Assembly: GCA_022706085.1 (NCBI GenBank) | Contig: JAKJDF010000012.1 | Location: 1 to 64,000, forward strand | Length of the DNA stretch: 64,000 nt | Direction of reading: 5' to 3' | From: Candidatus Latescibacterota bacterium | GTDB taxonomy: Bacteria; Latescibacterota; MWCZ01 | Shown: positions 51,475-60,691 of the stretch, piece after piece | Numbering within the stretch: position 1 is the stretch's first letter | Layout of the letters: the number at the start of each line of letters is the position of its first letter | Program-made: the position numbers and the translations under genes | The notes under the pieces: generated by a model | Database searches by the model: none | What the model was told of the DNA's origin: nothing | Seen by the model: the letters and a program-made list of their open reading frames with translations, nothing else

Positions 51475-53730
51475 GTGCTGATGCGAACCGGTTCGCGAAA
51501 GCCCGCGACGCGAGCACACCTGCCACCAGGTGAGGCGATCCTGGCAGCCCTTGCAACACGCGCCAAGCCCTTGTCCTTACCGCAACTGGCTTCCGCAGTA
51601 AACTCGACGCAGGACGACCCATTGTTCCGGCAGGCAGTGATGGCCTTGCGTCGGGAAGGTAGGATTTACGTGGGGAGGGGGCAGCGATACGCCAGCGCGG
51701 CGGGCCTCAGTGCGCGGCTTGGGACCCTGCGCGTTGCCGACCGGGGGTATGGATTCGTTGCCGTTGAAGGTCGGGGAGAAGATCTCTACATACCCGCAGA
51801 AGACATGGGAAACGCCCTGGACGGTGATACCGTGCTGGTTGTAGAACAGAACCCGCGCGGGAGTCGCAATCTCCGGCGGGGCGTTGTGCTTGGGATCGCC
51901 CACCGTCCGGAACGCGTAATCGTCGGGACGTTTCACGAGGGCGTTGGTTTCGCGTGGATCCGCCCATTTTCGGCCCAATTGCCAGACCTGCAGCTCGTTT
52001 TCCTCGGTGCGGAAAGGGATGAGAAATCGCCTTCGGAAGGGGAGGTGATAGCGGCGTCTCTGGAACCGTTGACCCTGGAGTCGTCCGCACCCGCCGCGAG
52101 ATTCGCAAAATCGCTCGGGAAACAGGGCGACCCGTGGGTGGATGTCACCGGCATATTGTATTCGCACGGAATCCGGCTTTCGTTTCCCCCCGAAGCCGTC
52201 CGTGAAGCTCAACAGGTCGCGGAACGAGCTATGGATTCAGGGAAAAGAGCGGATCTGCGGGGGCTGGAGACGGTAACGATTGATCCGTCTGATGCGGCGG
52301 ACATCGACGACGCGATCTCGCTTTCCAGGGACGATTCAGGGCGGGACGTGGTAGGAATTCACATAGCCGACGTTTCCCATTTTGTGCCCGAAAACGGTGC
52401 CACAGATCGGGAGGCATATCTGCGCGGGACAAGCGTCTATCTGCCCGGCAAAGTCGTACACATGCTGCCGCCCCAGCTTGCGGCGGGCCTATGCAGTCTG
52501 TTGCCGGAGCAGGAGCGCCTTGCAGTCAGCGTTCTGATCACGCTGGACGAAACTGTTCTGCCGGTTCGGGTCGAGATCCTGGAGAGTGTGATTCGCTCCT
52601 GTGCAAAAATCTCTTACGAAGAAGCGCAGGACGCGATGGACGGGTCGGCACGGGCGGACAATCCGGCGTTCCCGCACGCGGGAATGCTGAAACGGCTTGG
52701 CGCCATCACGGGTGAGCTGGCGCGGAAGCGATCGCGCCACGGAGCGCTGGACTTCGATATCCCTGAGGTGCGCGTAGAAGTGGACACACAGGGAAGGGCA
52801 GTTTCGCTCCGCCGGCGTGAACGTCTGGAAAGCCATCGCGTGATCGAAGAGCTCATGTTGCTCGCGAACAGCGTTATCGCTGACCATCTGTCACAAAAAC
52901 ACTACCCGTTGTTGTACCGTGTCCACGCAGGCCCCGACCCGGAGAGACTTCAGGAACTCGCTCCTCTGGCGTTCTCCCTCGGGCAGGTGATTGCGCCGGA
53001 CGGCCGTTCGCCTTCGGTGCAAGACCTCCAGCAGTTGCTTGAATCGATCCGCGGGAACCCGGTAGCGCCGGTGCTTGAAGCTTTGATCATACGGAGCCTG
53101 CCGAAGGCGGTGTACCAACCGGACAACATCGGACATTTTGGTCTCGCGATGGATGCGTATACGCACTTCACGTCGCCGATTAGAAGGTACCCGGATCTTG
53201 TCGTCCACCGCCAGCTCAAACGGGCGTTGAACGGAGCCCCGCCTTGTTATTCGCACGAGCAACTGGCCACCACCGGGGACCACTGTTCCGCGGCGGAGAG
53301 GACTGCGGAAACCGCGGAGCGGGAAGCGATTCGAGCGAAACAGGCGGAATTCCTTGCCCTTCACGTGGGAGAGGAATTCGAGGGGGCGGTCGCCGGGGTT
53401 CGGAAATTCGGGCTGTTTGTGGTCCTGAATGACAGCCTCGCCGAGGGATTTGTTCCGGTTGGCGACCTTTCTGCGGATATGTACGCGTTCGACCCCACTT
53501 CGCTTACGCTGGAAGGAAGAAGGTCGCGGATGACTTTCCGTTTCGGTGATCCGGTGACCGTCCAGGTCGTTCGAGTGGATGTGGGATCTCGACGGATCGA
53601 TTTTCTGCTGGTAGACGCTCCTCACTCTCAACGAACGCGAGGACCCCGCGCGAAAATGCTCCGCCGATGGTCAAAGCGCCCACCGCGCGCGGCGCTGGGA
53701 AGAAGGCGCAACCACCGCTCCCGCCGCTAA
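51475..53730 (+). CDS. rnr: Ribonuclease R
   Basis: A 751-residue processive 3'-5' exoribonuclease. An N-terminal winged-helix part is followed by cold-shock OB domains, the RNB catalytic domain with TIDPSDAADIDDAISL (active-site Asp cluster) and GIHIADVSHFV, HFTSPIRRYPDLVVHR near the end of RNB, then an S1 domain (GAVAGVRKFGLFVVL) and a basic tail rich in Arg. The domain order fits RNase R rather than RNase II. The start is GTG 51475 right after the purQ stop, or ATG 51481. It overlaps the convergent nitroreductase stop by four bases. Confidence 0.93.
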   Translation: MLMRTGSRKPATRAHLPPGEAILAALATRAKPLSLPQLASAVNSTQDDPLFRQAVMALRREGRIYVGRGQRYASAAGLSARLGTLRVADRGYGFVAVEGRGEDLYIPAEDMGNALDGDTVLVVEQNPRGSRNLRRGVVLGIAHRPERVIVGTFHEGVGFAWIRPFSAQLPDLQLVFLGAERDEKSPSEGEVIAASLEPLTLESSAPAARFAKSLGKQGDPWVDVTGILYSHGIRLSFPPEAVREAQQVAERAMDSGKRADLRGLETVTIDPSDAADIDDAISLSRDDSGRDVVGIHIADVSHFVPENGATDREAYLRGTSVYLPGKVVHMLPPQLAAGLCSLLPEQERLAVSVLITLDETVLPVRVEILESVIRSCAKISYEEAQDAMDGSARADNPAFPHAGMLKRLGAITGELARKRSRHGALDFDIPEVRVEVDTQGRAVSLRRRERLESHRVIEELMLLANSVIADHLSQKHYPLLYRVHAGPDPERLQELAPLAFSLGQVIAPDGRSPSVQDLQQLLESIRGNPVAPVLEALIIRSLPKAVYQPDNIGHFGLAMDAYTHFTSPIRRYPDLVVHRQLKRALNGAPPCYSHEQLATTGDHCSAAERTAETAEREAIRAKQAEFLALHVGEEFEGAVAGVRKFGLFVVLNDSLAEGFVPVGDLSADMYAFDPTSLTLEGRRSRMTFRFGDPVTVQVVRVDVGSRRIDFLLVDAPHSQRTRGPRAKMLRRWSKRPPRAALGRRRNHRSRR

Positions 53731-54296
53731 TTGATCAATACTTCCTCCAGGCTTCTCTTGGGAACATGGTGAACGCCGTTCTCGTCACGGTAGTATTTGA
53801 TGCTTCCATCGGGACCGACCGGCTCCAGCTGGATTTTCTCCGCAGGCACGCCAATCGCGAGCACCAGAAGTATCTGGAGATGCGAGGGAATATTCAGTAT
53901 CTCTTGGAGCTTCGGCCTCTGAATAGCGCCCATGATACAGGTTCCGAGCCCCTTCTCCCGCGCCGCCAGAGCGATCGTCTGAGCGGCAATTCCGTGGTCA
54001 ACACCGAAACCTTCGCTAATCGTGGTATCCCCGAGAATGATTATGTATGCTGCGGGACGCTCCCCCTCCGCGGGGCCCGGCCAATCGGTGAGGTACCCTG
54101 CCCACGCAAGAGTAGAGAAAATGCGGGCATTCTGTTCCGGGTCGGCCGACACGAAGTATTTGAGCGCCTGCTTATTGCTTCCGGAGGCGCAGATACGTGC
54201 GAGGTCGACCATCTCCACCAAGGCGTCGCGGCTGACGGGAACGTGTTGCTTGAAGCGACGCGTACTGCGGCATTCACGAACGAGGTCTTTCAGCAT
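53727..54296 (-). CDS. Nitroreductase-family flavoprotein
   Basis: A 189-residue FMN-dependent oxidoreductase. N-terminal CRSTRRFKQHVPVS, then ICASGSNKQALKYFVS, the central DHGIAAQTIALAAREKGLGTCIMG and the C-terminal LAIGVP blocks are the nitroreductase signature. ATG 54296 begins at the family N-terminus; the open frame extends 28 codons further without family similarity. The natural substrate is unknown; quinones or nitro compounds are typical. It converges with rnr, whose end it overlaps. Confidence 0.88.
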   Translation of the reverse strand: MLKDLVRECRSTRRFKQHVPVSRDALVEMVDLARICASGSNKQALKYFVSADPEQNARIFSTLAWAGYLTDWPGPAEGERPAAYIIILGDTTISEGFGVDHGIAAQTIALAAREKGLGTCIMGAIQRPKLQEILNIPSHLQILLVLAIGVPAEKIQLEPVGPDGSIKYYRDENGVHHVPKRSLEEVLIN

Positions 54297-54426
54297 GTAA
54301 CGGCCCTTTCCACGTGGGGTGAATTCGGGGTATTGCGAAACAAAGATGCAACGAGCAGTTTTTTGTGACAATGACCACAACCCGATATCCCGGGGTGGGC
54401 ACAGAATGCCGATAGCGCCATGCGCG

Positions 54427-54455
54427 TTGACTTTTGCGGTACCGGAATGTATTAT
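54427..54455 (+). promoter_or_regulatory. Sigma-70-type promoter of the yceD-rpmF-plsX-fab cluster
   Basis: TTGACT (54427-54432) and TATTAT (54450-54455) are separated by 17 bases, within an AT-rich patch 33 bases before the yceD start codon. A second -10-like TATAAT overlaps at 54453-54458. No palindromic operator (FapR or FabT type) was seen near it. Confidence 0.65.
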
Positions 54456-54487
54456 AATAAGTCTGTTCTCACCGCCAGCGAGATAGC

Positions 54488-54958
54488 ATGATTATCGATT
54501 TTTCTACGCTCCAGGACGGGGTTCACAAGGTTGATTGGACCGGTGAAATCCCCGGTGTCGATCTCATCTATCCCGAAATAGTGGCGGCGATCCAGGTTCG
54601 TGCGAAAATCCACCGCCTGCAGGAGGTAGTCACGATCCGCGCCGCGTTGAGGGCCCAGCTGGAGCGTCCGTGTGACCGGTGCCTCAGGCCTGCGGTTCTG
54701 GCTATCGAATCTTCGCTGTATGTTGTCGCAAAGTTGCGCACCGGGCTTTCCGCAGCGGAAATGGGAGATGACGGAGAAGTCCTGATATCTGTTGATCGTG
54801 AAGAATCCATGGTGGATTTGACAGACCATATTCGCGAGAGCCTGATCGTCGAGGTCCCGATGACAATTCTGTGCGGCGACGACTGCAAAGGACTGTGTCC
54901 TCAGTGTGGGGCCGATTTGAATGAGGAATCCTGCTCGTGTCGGTGGCAATCCGAATGA
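54488..54958 (+). CDS. yceD: DUF177 / YceD-family protein
   Basis: A 156-residue DUF177 protein, usually cotranscribed with rpmF and linked to 23S rRNA metabolism. Conserved RPCDRCLRP at about residues 58-66 and the C-terminal cysteine group CGDDCKGLCPQCGADLN (about 130-146) resemble a zinc-binding pair. Its place upstream of rpmF, plsX and fab genes is the standard arrangement. First gene after the promoter at 54427-54455. Confidence 0.9.
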   Translation: MIIDFSTLQDGVHKVDWTGEIPGVDLIYPEIVAAIQVRAKIHRLQEVVTIRAALRAQLERPCDRCLRPAVLAIESSLYVVAKLRTGLSAAEMGDDGEVLISVDREESMVDLTDHIRESLIVEVPMTILCGDDCKGLCPQCGADLNEESCSCRWQSE

Positions 54959-55012
54959 CCTGCTGTTTCGCACCGTGGATTGACATCCCAACTTCCGGTA
55001 AGGAGTGATTCT

Positions 55013-55195
55013 GTGGCAAACCCGAAACATCGTACTTCAAAAGCTCGCACGCGTTCGCGCCGCACACACTGGAAACTCACTGCGCCCAATGTGGTAAAGT
55101 GCAGCCATTGTGGGGCACCGAAAGTTGCTCACCGTGTGTGTCCGGAATGTGGTTATTACGGGCAGCGCCTCGCCGTTGCTCCGCGCGAGGAATAG
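55013..55195 (+). CDS. rpmF: 50S ribosomal protein L32
   Basis: A 60-residue L32 with the N-terminal ANPKHRTSKARTRSRRTHWK and a zinc ribbon of two C-x2-C pairs (CSHCGAP and CPECGYY). GTG 55013 follows AAGGAG. It lies between yceD and plsX, as in most bacteria. Confidence 0.97.
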   Translation: MANPKHRTSKARTRSRRTHWKLTAPNVVKCSHCGAPKVAHRVCPECGYYGQRLAVAPREE

Positions 55196-55295
55196 CTCGC
55201 TTGCCACACGCGGCGCTGCCTCCCCGCGTGGCGCCGTCTGCTCTATCCGTATTTTCCCGCTGCCCGCGTTCTACACTCGAATTTGAGGTGTTGGC

Positions 55296-56315
55296 ATGGA
55301 ACGGGTGTGCACAATCGCCGTTGACGCCATGGGTGGAGATTTCGCCCCCGATGAAATCGTTGCCGGAGCTGTTCAGGCTGCGCGACAGGGCGATGGGGCA
55401 ATCAGGGTCATTCTTGTCGGGCAGGAACAGGCCATAAAGGACTCCCTGGCGCGATTTGGAGAGGTGCAGGGGATCGAGATCCGACACGCACCCACCACAG
55501 TTGGGATGGCGGAATCCGTCAGCAACCTCCGTCGCAAGATGGATTCCTCGCTGGCGGTTGCCATCAAGATGCAGAAGACGGGAGAGGCGGATGCCGCGGT
55601 CAGCGCAGGAAACACGGGCGCTGCGATGGCGCTTTCACTTCTTCTGCTCGGCCGCATTCCGGGTGTGAATCGGCCCGCGATCGCGTCTCCCATGCCTACG
55701 AAAAAGGGTGTGTGCACCCTGCTCGACGTCGGTGCGAACAGCAGCTGCGAGCCACTGAACCTCTACCAGTTCGCTGTAATGGGTAGTCTCTATCACAGTT
55801 TCGTCTACAAAGTGCCGAACCCATCGGTAGGTCTTCTCAGCATCGGGGAGGAGGCGTCGAAAGGTGACGAGCTGGTGCAAAAAGCTCATGCGCTTCTTGC
55901 GGCTTCAAGTCTGAATTTCGTAGGAAACGTGGAAGGGCGTGACATACTGAGTGGAACGTCAGACATAGTCGTGTGTGACGGCTTCACTGGAAATGTTGTT
56001 TTGAAGTTTGCGGAAAGCGCAGTACAATTCATAACCGGCGTTTTGAAGGACGCGGTAAAATCATCGCCTTTGAGCATGATTGGTGGGCTTCTGATCAAGA
56101 GACAGTTTAACAAGCAGAAAACTCGGCTCAATTACGAAGTATATGGCGGTGCTCCCCTTTTAGGTATCGATGGTATTACTATTATCTGCCACGGTCGTTC
56201 GTCGGCGCGGGCCATCCAGAATGCCATCAGGGTTGCTGCGACCGCCGCCAGGCAAAGGCTGAACGAGCACATTAAGAACAAACTGTCGGAAGCGAGCGTC
56301 GATGCGACATCCTGA
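55296..56315 (+). CDS. plsX: Phosphate acyltransferase PlsX
   Basis: A 339-residue enzyme that makes acyl-phosphate from acyl-ACP for phospholipid synthesis. N-terminal TIAVDAMGGDFAPDEIVAGA, the block AAVSAGNTGAAMALSL, LDVGANSSCEP and the C-terminal YGGAPLLGIDGITIICHGRSSARAI match PlsX. The PlsY partner is not nearby. It overlaps the fabH start by 14 bases. Confidence 0.96.
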   Translation: MERVCTIAVDAMGGDFAPDEIVAGAVQAARQGDGAIRVILVGQEQAIKDSLARFGEVQGIEIRHAPTTVGMAESVSNLRRKMDSSLAVAIKMQKTGEADAAVSAGNTGAAMALSLLLLGRIPGVNRPAIASPMPTKKGVCTLLDVGANSSCEPLNLYQFAVMGSLYHSFVYKVPNPSVGLLSIGEEASKGDELVQKAHALLAASSLNFVGNVEGRDILSGTSDIVVCDGFTGNVVLKFAESAVQFITGVLKDAVKSSPLSMIGGLLIKRQFNKQKTRLNYEVYGGAPLLGIDGITIICHGRSSARAIQNAIRVAATAARQRLNEHIKNKLSEASVDATS

Positions 56316-57285
56316 AAGAGCGTTTTTCAAAGGGCTGGGTGCCGCTGCCCCGAACAAGGTGCTGAGCAATCACGACATCGAGAAGCTGGTAGACACCAGT
56401 GATGAGTGGATTCGGACCAGGACCGGAATAGAGCGAAGGCACGTCGCGGACGACGACAGCAATACGTTGACTCTCGCGACCGAAGCCGGAAGAAAAGCGC
56501 TTCTCGACGCAGGCGTTGAACCTGAGGAGGTCGACATGATCATCCTCGGGACGTTGACGCCCTACATTGGTTTCCCCGCCACGGCGTGCCTTGTTCAGAA
56601 CGCGTTGGGTGCCCGCAACGCGGCTGCCGTGGATATCAACGCGGCGTGTTCTGGCTTCGTGTACGGTCTGCACCTCGCGCAAGGCCTGATTCGCAGCGGG
56701 GCTAACCGGAACGTGCTGCTTATCGGGGCGGAAACGATGTCCCGCATCGTAAACTGGAAGGATAGGAACACGTGCGTCCTGTTTGGCGATGCGGCCGGGG
56801 CAGCCCTTCTCGCGCCCGGTTCCGGACGTGAAGACAGCGCAGGCGTGCTGGGGACGTACATACGCTCGGATGGCGTGCAACCGGAGATGCTCTGCCGCAT
56901 TGCCGGAGGGACAAGGCCGGTTGCGACGGAGGAGGAAAACTACCTCCAGATGTCCGGTAAGGATGTCTTCAAGCGTGCGGTGACGGCGATGGGTGACGCC
57001 GCGGAGCTGATCCTTCGGCAGACGGGGTTCTCCGGGGAAGATGTCACGCTGCTCATCCCCCACCAGGCGAACATGCGCATTATCGAGGCTACTGCCAGAC
57101 GTGTGAATATCCCCATGGAAAAGGTATTGGTGAACATACAGGAGTACGGAAATACCTCCGCGGCCACGATTCCTGTGGCGATGGCCGAAGCCAAAGCCTC
57201 CGGGCGGATGCGGAGCGGGGATCTTGTGCTTATGGTTGCGTTTGGCGCCGGAATGACCTGGGGCGCGGCGCTGGCTCGAATGTAG
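56302..57285 (+). CDS. fabH: 3-Oxoacyl-ACP synthase III
   Basis: A 327-residue condensing enzyme that starts fatty acid synthesis by joining acyl-CoA to malonyl-ACP. The catalytic triad is Cys116 (DINAACSGFV), His254 (LIPHQANMRI) and Asn284 (EYGNTSAAT), matching FabH. ATG 56302 lies inside the end of plsX. It is followed at 11 bases by fabD. Confidence 0.96.
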   Translation: MRHPERAFFKGLGAAAPNKVLSNHDIEKLVDTSDEWIRTRTGIERRHVADDDSNTLTLATEAGRKALLDAGVEPEEVDMIILGTLTPYIGFPATACLVQNALGARNAAAVDINAACSGFVYGLHLAQGLIRSGANRNVLLIGAETMSRIVNWKDRNTCVLFGDAAGAALLAPGSGREDSAGVLGTYIRSDGVQPEMLCRIAGGTRPVATEEENYLQMSGKDVFKRAVTAMGDAAELILRQTGFSGEDVTLLIPHQANMRIIEATARRVNIPMEKVLVNIQEYGNTSAATIPVAMAEAKASGRMRSGDLVLMVAFGAGMTWGAALARM

Positions 57286-57296
57286 GTACGGAAGAG

Positions 57297-58214
57297 ATGG
57301 GGATTGCGTTCCTTTTTCCCGGCCAGGGCTCCCAGTATGTGGGAATGGGCGCGGATCTCTTCGCGGAGTTTCCCGCCGCGCGCCGGACGTACGAGGACGC
57401 AGATGCCCTGCTGGGTTGGTCGGTGACATCAACCAGCTTCGAGGGCCCTCCCGAGACACTGAACGACACCCGGTATACCCAGCCGGCAGTGTTTGTTCAT
57501 AGCATGGCCGTGTTCAAGATTCTGCGCGAACATTGCATCAACCCCGATGTCGTGGCAGGGCACAGCCTCGGCGAATATGCGGCGCTGTGCGCCTCGGGCG
57601 CGTTGGAGTTCGAGGCCGCCCTGCGTCTTGTTGCGGCGCGAGCTGCGGCCATGGCGGATGTGGCGTCGCGAATACCCGGGGCGATGGCTGCAGTGGTAGG
57701 GCTGGATGAACGCACGGTTGAGAAGGGTGTAGAAGGCCTGCGTGATGTGGTTGTTGCCAACTACAACGCGCCTGACCAGGTTGTGATTTCCGGAACAGAG
57801 GAAGCAGTAAGGAACGCCGGAAATGTGCTTTCGGAACTGGGTGCCAAACGGATTGTTCCGCTCAAAGTGAGCGGTGCCTTTCACTCGCCCCTGATGGCTG
57901 AAGCTGCGCGAGTGTTCGCGGGGGCCCTGGAACGCGAGAAGATCTCCAGACCTGGAATTCCAGTCATTCCCAACGTTACGGGAATTCGAACAACCGACCC
58001 AAAGGAAATCCGGGGCCTGCTGGTTGAGCAAATAACCAGTCCCGTGCGTTGGACGGACACGGTTCGCGCCCTCCCATCGTCTGGCTGCGCAAGCTGTTGT
58101 GAAGTGGGGCCGGGGAAGATTTTGCAGGGACTTGTCAGACGCATCGCTCCTTCGATCATCACCACCACAGTCGGAACCACGGCAGAAATTCTGGCATTGC
58201 TGAAGACCGAATGA
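57297..58214 (+). CDS. fabD: Malonyl-CoA:ACP transacylase
   Basis: A 305-residue enzyme that loads malonyl groups onto acyl carrier protein. N-terminal FLFPGQGSQYVGMG, the nucleophile Ser90 in VAGHSLGEYAAL, and the catalytic His in SGAFHSPLM are present. It is placed between fabH and fabG as in the standard cluster. Confidence 0.96.
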   Translation: MGIAFLFPGQGSQYVGMGADLFAEFPAARRTYEDADALLGWSVTSTSFEGPPETLNDTRYTQPAVFVHSMAVFKILREHCINPDVVAGHSLGEYAALCASGALEFEAALRLVAARAAAMADVASRIPGAMAAVVGLDERTVEKGVEGLRDVVVANYNAPDQVVISGTEEAVRNAGNVLSELGAKRIVPLKVSGAFHSPLMAEAARVFAGALEREKISRPGIPVIPNVTGIRTTDPKEIRGLLVEQITSPVRWTDTVRALPSSGCASCCEVGPGKILQGLVRRIAPSIITTTVGTTAEILALLKTE

Positions 58215-58230
58215 CGGGACTCGTTTCGCG

Positions 58231-58977
58231 ATGTTTGATTTGAACGGTCGAGTTGTGCTTGTTACAGGCGGGTCCGGGGATATCGGTGCCGCTCTGTGCG
58301 AAAAATTCGCAATTGCGGGCGCAAAAGTAGCGATGACGAGCCGAACCGGATCAGCCGGGCTTGCCCGCGTGGTGGAATCACTGCACGCACGTGGCGCGGA
58401 GCCCCTTCCGATTTCCATGGATGTTCGACAGCGTTCTGACGTGGAGGCCGGCGTCGCGAAGGTGGTCGAGACGTGGGGGCGCCTGGATGTGCTGGTCAAT
58501 AATGCAGGGATCACGAAGGATACTCTGTTGCTCCGGATGAGTGACCAGCAATGGAGCGACGTGCTTGAAACGAACCTCACGAGCGTCTTTCTGTGCACTC
58601 AGGCTGCACTGAAGCCCATGTTGAAGGCCCGCTGGGGACGTATTATTTCCATTACCTCCATTGTCGGAGAGGTAGGGAATGTGGGACAGGCGAATTACGC
58701 CAGTGCGAAAGCGGGTATCATTGGTTTTACCAAAACTGCCGCCAAGGAATGTGCCTCCCGAAACATTACCGTGAACGCCATTGCCCCCGGATTCATAGAA
58801 TCCCGGATGACGAATACGATTCCTGAAAAAGTCAGAACCACGTTGCTTGCCAGCATTCCACTCGCCCGGCCCGGGACACCGATGGAAGTAGCGGCCGCAG
58901 CGGTCTTTCTTGCGTCAGAGGAAGCATCGTACATTACAGGACACGTCTTGAACGTTGATGGTGGCATCGCGATGTGA
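58231..58977 (+). CDS. fabG: 3-Oxoacyl-ACP reductase
   Basis: A 248-residue short-chain dehydrogenase that reduces 3-oxoacyl-ACP with NADPH. The cofactor loop VTGGSGDIGAALCEKFA, the NNAG motif VLVNNAGITKDT, catalytic Ser (SITSIVGEVG), and Tyr-x3-Lys in ANYASAKAGIIGF are all present. The position between fabD and acpP makes the assignment secure. Confidence 0.95.
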   Translation: MFDLNGRVVLVTGGSGDIGAALCEKFAIAGAKVAMTSRTGSAGLARVVESLHARGAEPLPISMDVRQRSDVEAGVAKVVETWGRLDVLVNNAGITKDTLLLRMSDQQWSDVLETNLTSVFLCTQAALKPMLKARWGRIISITSIVGEVGNVGQANYASAKAGIIGFTKTAAKECASRNITVNAIAPGFIESRMTNTIPEKVRTTLLASIPLARPGTPMEVAAAAVFLASEEASYITGHVLNVDGGIAM

Positions 58978-59102
58978 ACAGCTCAGACGCCGGAATGATG
59001 GGTTCAAACTGAGCGTGCCATCACAACGAGCGTTTTTGGAAGTGCTGTTTTTCAGGGCATCAACCCGCCAAACCGCGCGCAGAGCGCACCAGGAGGCAAA
59101 AT

Positions 59103-59339
59103 ATGGCGATTGAAGACAAAGTTCGCGATCTGGTAGTTGAGCAGTTAGGTGTTGCGCCGGAGGAAGTGAAGCCAGAGGCTCGTTTCATAGAGGATCTCGG
59201 GGCAGATTCGTTGGATACGGTTGAACTCGTCATGGCGTTCGAGGACAAATTCGGCGTCGAGATTCCCGACGAAGAGGCGGAAAAACTCGACACAGTAGGC
59301 GCAGCGATCGAGTACCTGAAAAGCAAGAACGTGGAGTAA
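59103..59339 (+). CDS. acpP: Acyl carrier protein
   Basis: A 78-residue acidic acyl carrier protein. The phosphopantetheine site is Ser36 in [16 protein letters not shown] 59103 follows AGGAGG with seven-base spacing, the strongest ribosome site of the cluster, which fits the high expression of ACP. The 125 bases upstream hold no clear promoter boxes that I could recognise. Confidence 0.97.
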   Translation: MAIEDKVRDLVVEQLGVAPEEVKPEARFIEDLGADSLDTVELVMAFEDKFGVEIPDEEAEKLDTVGAAIEYLKSKNVE

Positions 59340-59393
59340 TCGGTTCGGCCGCGGGCGATTTCACTCGCTCGTTTCGCGTGCAAGGAGTTCTGT

Positions 59394-60644
59394 GTGAGTG
59401 GCATAACCCGACGCGTGGTCGTTACGGGGATGGGTGCGGTTACCCCGGTAGGCAATTCACGCGAGGAATACTGGCAGGCTCTTCTCCACGGCAAGAGCGG
59501 CGCGGGCGCAATCACGAGGTTCCCCACCGAGGGTTTCTCGACTACAATCGCGGCGGAAGTGAAAGGGTTCGACCCGACGCAGCGCATCAACGCAAAAGAA
59601 GCGCGGCGAATGGACCTTTTCATTCAGTACGCGGTGTACGCGGCCTCTGAAGCGATCGAGGACGCTGGTTTGCGGGTTGACGGGATGGATCCAACCCGGA
59701 TTGGGGTAATCGTCGGCTCGGGTATTGGTGGTATTTCCACACTCGAAGCGCAGTACAAAGTCCTGAAGGAACGTGGACCAGGACGGGTGAGCCCGTTCAT
59801 GATTCCCATGCTGATTTCGGACATGGCTGCGGGAATGATCAGTATCATCTTCGGGCTCAAAGGTCCTAATTACTGTACGGTGTCCGCGTGCGCATCGGCA
59901 GCGCATGCGCTTGGTGACGCGGTGTCCGTCCTTCGGAATGGACATGCAGACGTGGTTCTGACCGGGGGAGCGGAGGCATCGCTGACCGAACTGGCGATGG
60001 CGGGATTCTGCGCGGCACGCGCCCTTTCCACACGGAACGATGACCCGGAGCACGCAAGCCGGCCTTTCGACAAGGATCGCGACGGTTTTGTCTGTGGAGA
60101 GGGTGCAGGGATACTGGTACTTGAAACTCTGGACCACGCGATCGCGAGAGGGGCGAGGATCTACGCGGAAGTTCTCGGCTTCGGGTATTCGGCGGACGCG
60201 TACCACATCACGGCGCCACCGGAAAACGGCGAAGGGATGGCGCGCTGCATGGAAAACGCACTTCTGGACGCGGAAATTGCGAGGGAGCGCGTTGGGTACA
60301 TCAATGCTCACGGGACATCAACGGAAGTGGGTGACGCGGCAGAGACAGCAGGAATCAAGCGCGTCTTCGGCGAGCACGCACGTTGTCTCGCCGTCAGCAG
60401 TACAAAGTCAATGACGGGGCATCTGCTCGGGGCAGCAGGGGCTGTCGAATCGATTGCAACGATAATGGCGCTTCACCACGGCGTATTGCCGCCGACGACC
60501 AACCTGTCCACTCCTGACCCCGCATGCGATCTCGATTACGTGCCGAACTCACCGCGGGAGAAACGCGTGGACGTGGCGATGAGCAACTCGTTCGGTTTCG
60601 GGGGACATAACGCGAGTCTCGTGTTCGGTTCCTGGAAAGGCTGA
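59394..60644 (+). CDS. fabF: 3-Oxoacyl-ACP synthase II
   Basis: A 416-residue chain-elongating condensing enzyme. Catalytic Cys166 is in TVSACASAAHAL, and the two His residues are in NAHGTSTEVGD and SMTGHLLGAAG. MSNSFGFGGHNAS closes the family blocks. GTG 59394 follows AAGGAG. It is followed closely by rnc. Confidence 0.96.
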   Translation: MSGITRRVVVTGMGAVTPVGNSREEYWQALLHGKSGAGAITRFPTEGFSTTIAAEVKGFDPTQRINAKEARRMDLFIQYAVYAASEAIEDAGLRVDGMDPTRIGVIVGSGIGGISTLEAQYKVLKERGPGRVSPFMIPMLISDMAAGMISIIFGLKGPNYCTVSACASAAHALGDAVSVLRNGHADVVLTGGAEASLTELAMAGFCAARALSTRNDDPEHASRPFDKDRDGFVCGEGAGILVLETLDHAIARGARIYAEVLGFGYSADAYHITAPPENGEGMARCMENALLDAEIARERVGYINAHGTSTEVGDAAETAGIKRVFGEHARCLAVSSTKSMTGHLLGAAGAVESIATIMALHHGVLPPTTNLSTPDPACDLDYVPNSPREKRVDVAMSNSFGFGGHNASLVFGSWKG

Positions 60645-60691
60645 TTCGCGTTCCCGGTTTCCCGTGGTTCTCCACAGGTATTTGTGTTTCG

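Noticed and set aside
55196-55295. Terminator between rpmF and plsX
   Set aside because: Several GC-rich partial inverted repeats can be drawn, but none gives a clean stem followed by T, and cotranscription with plsX is usual.
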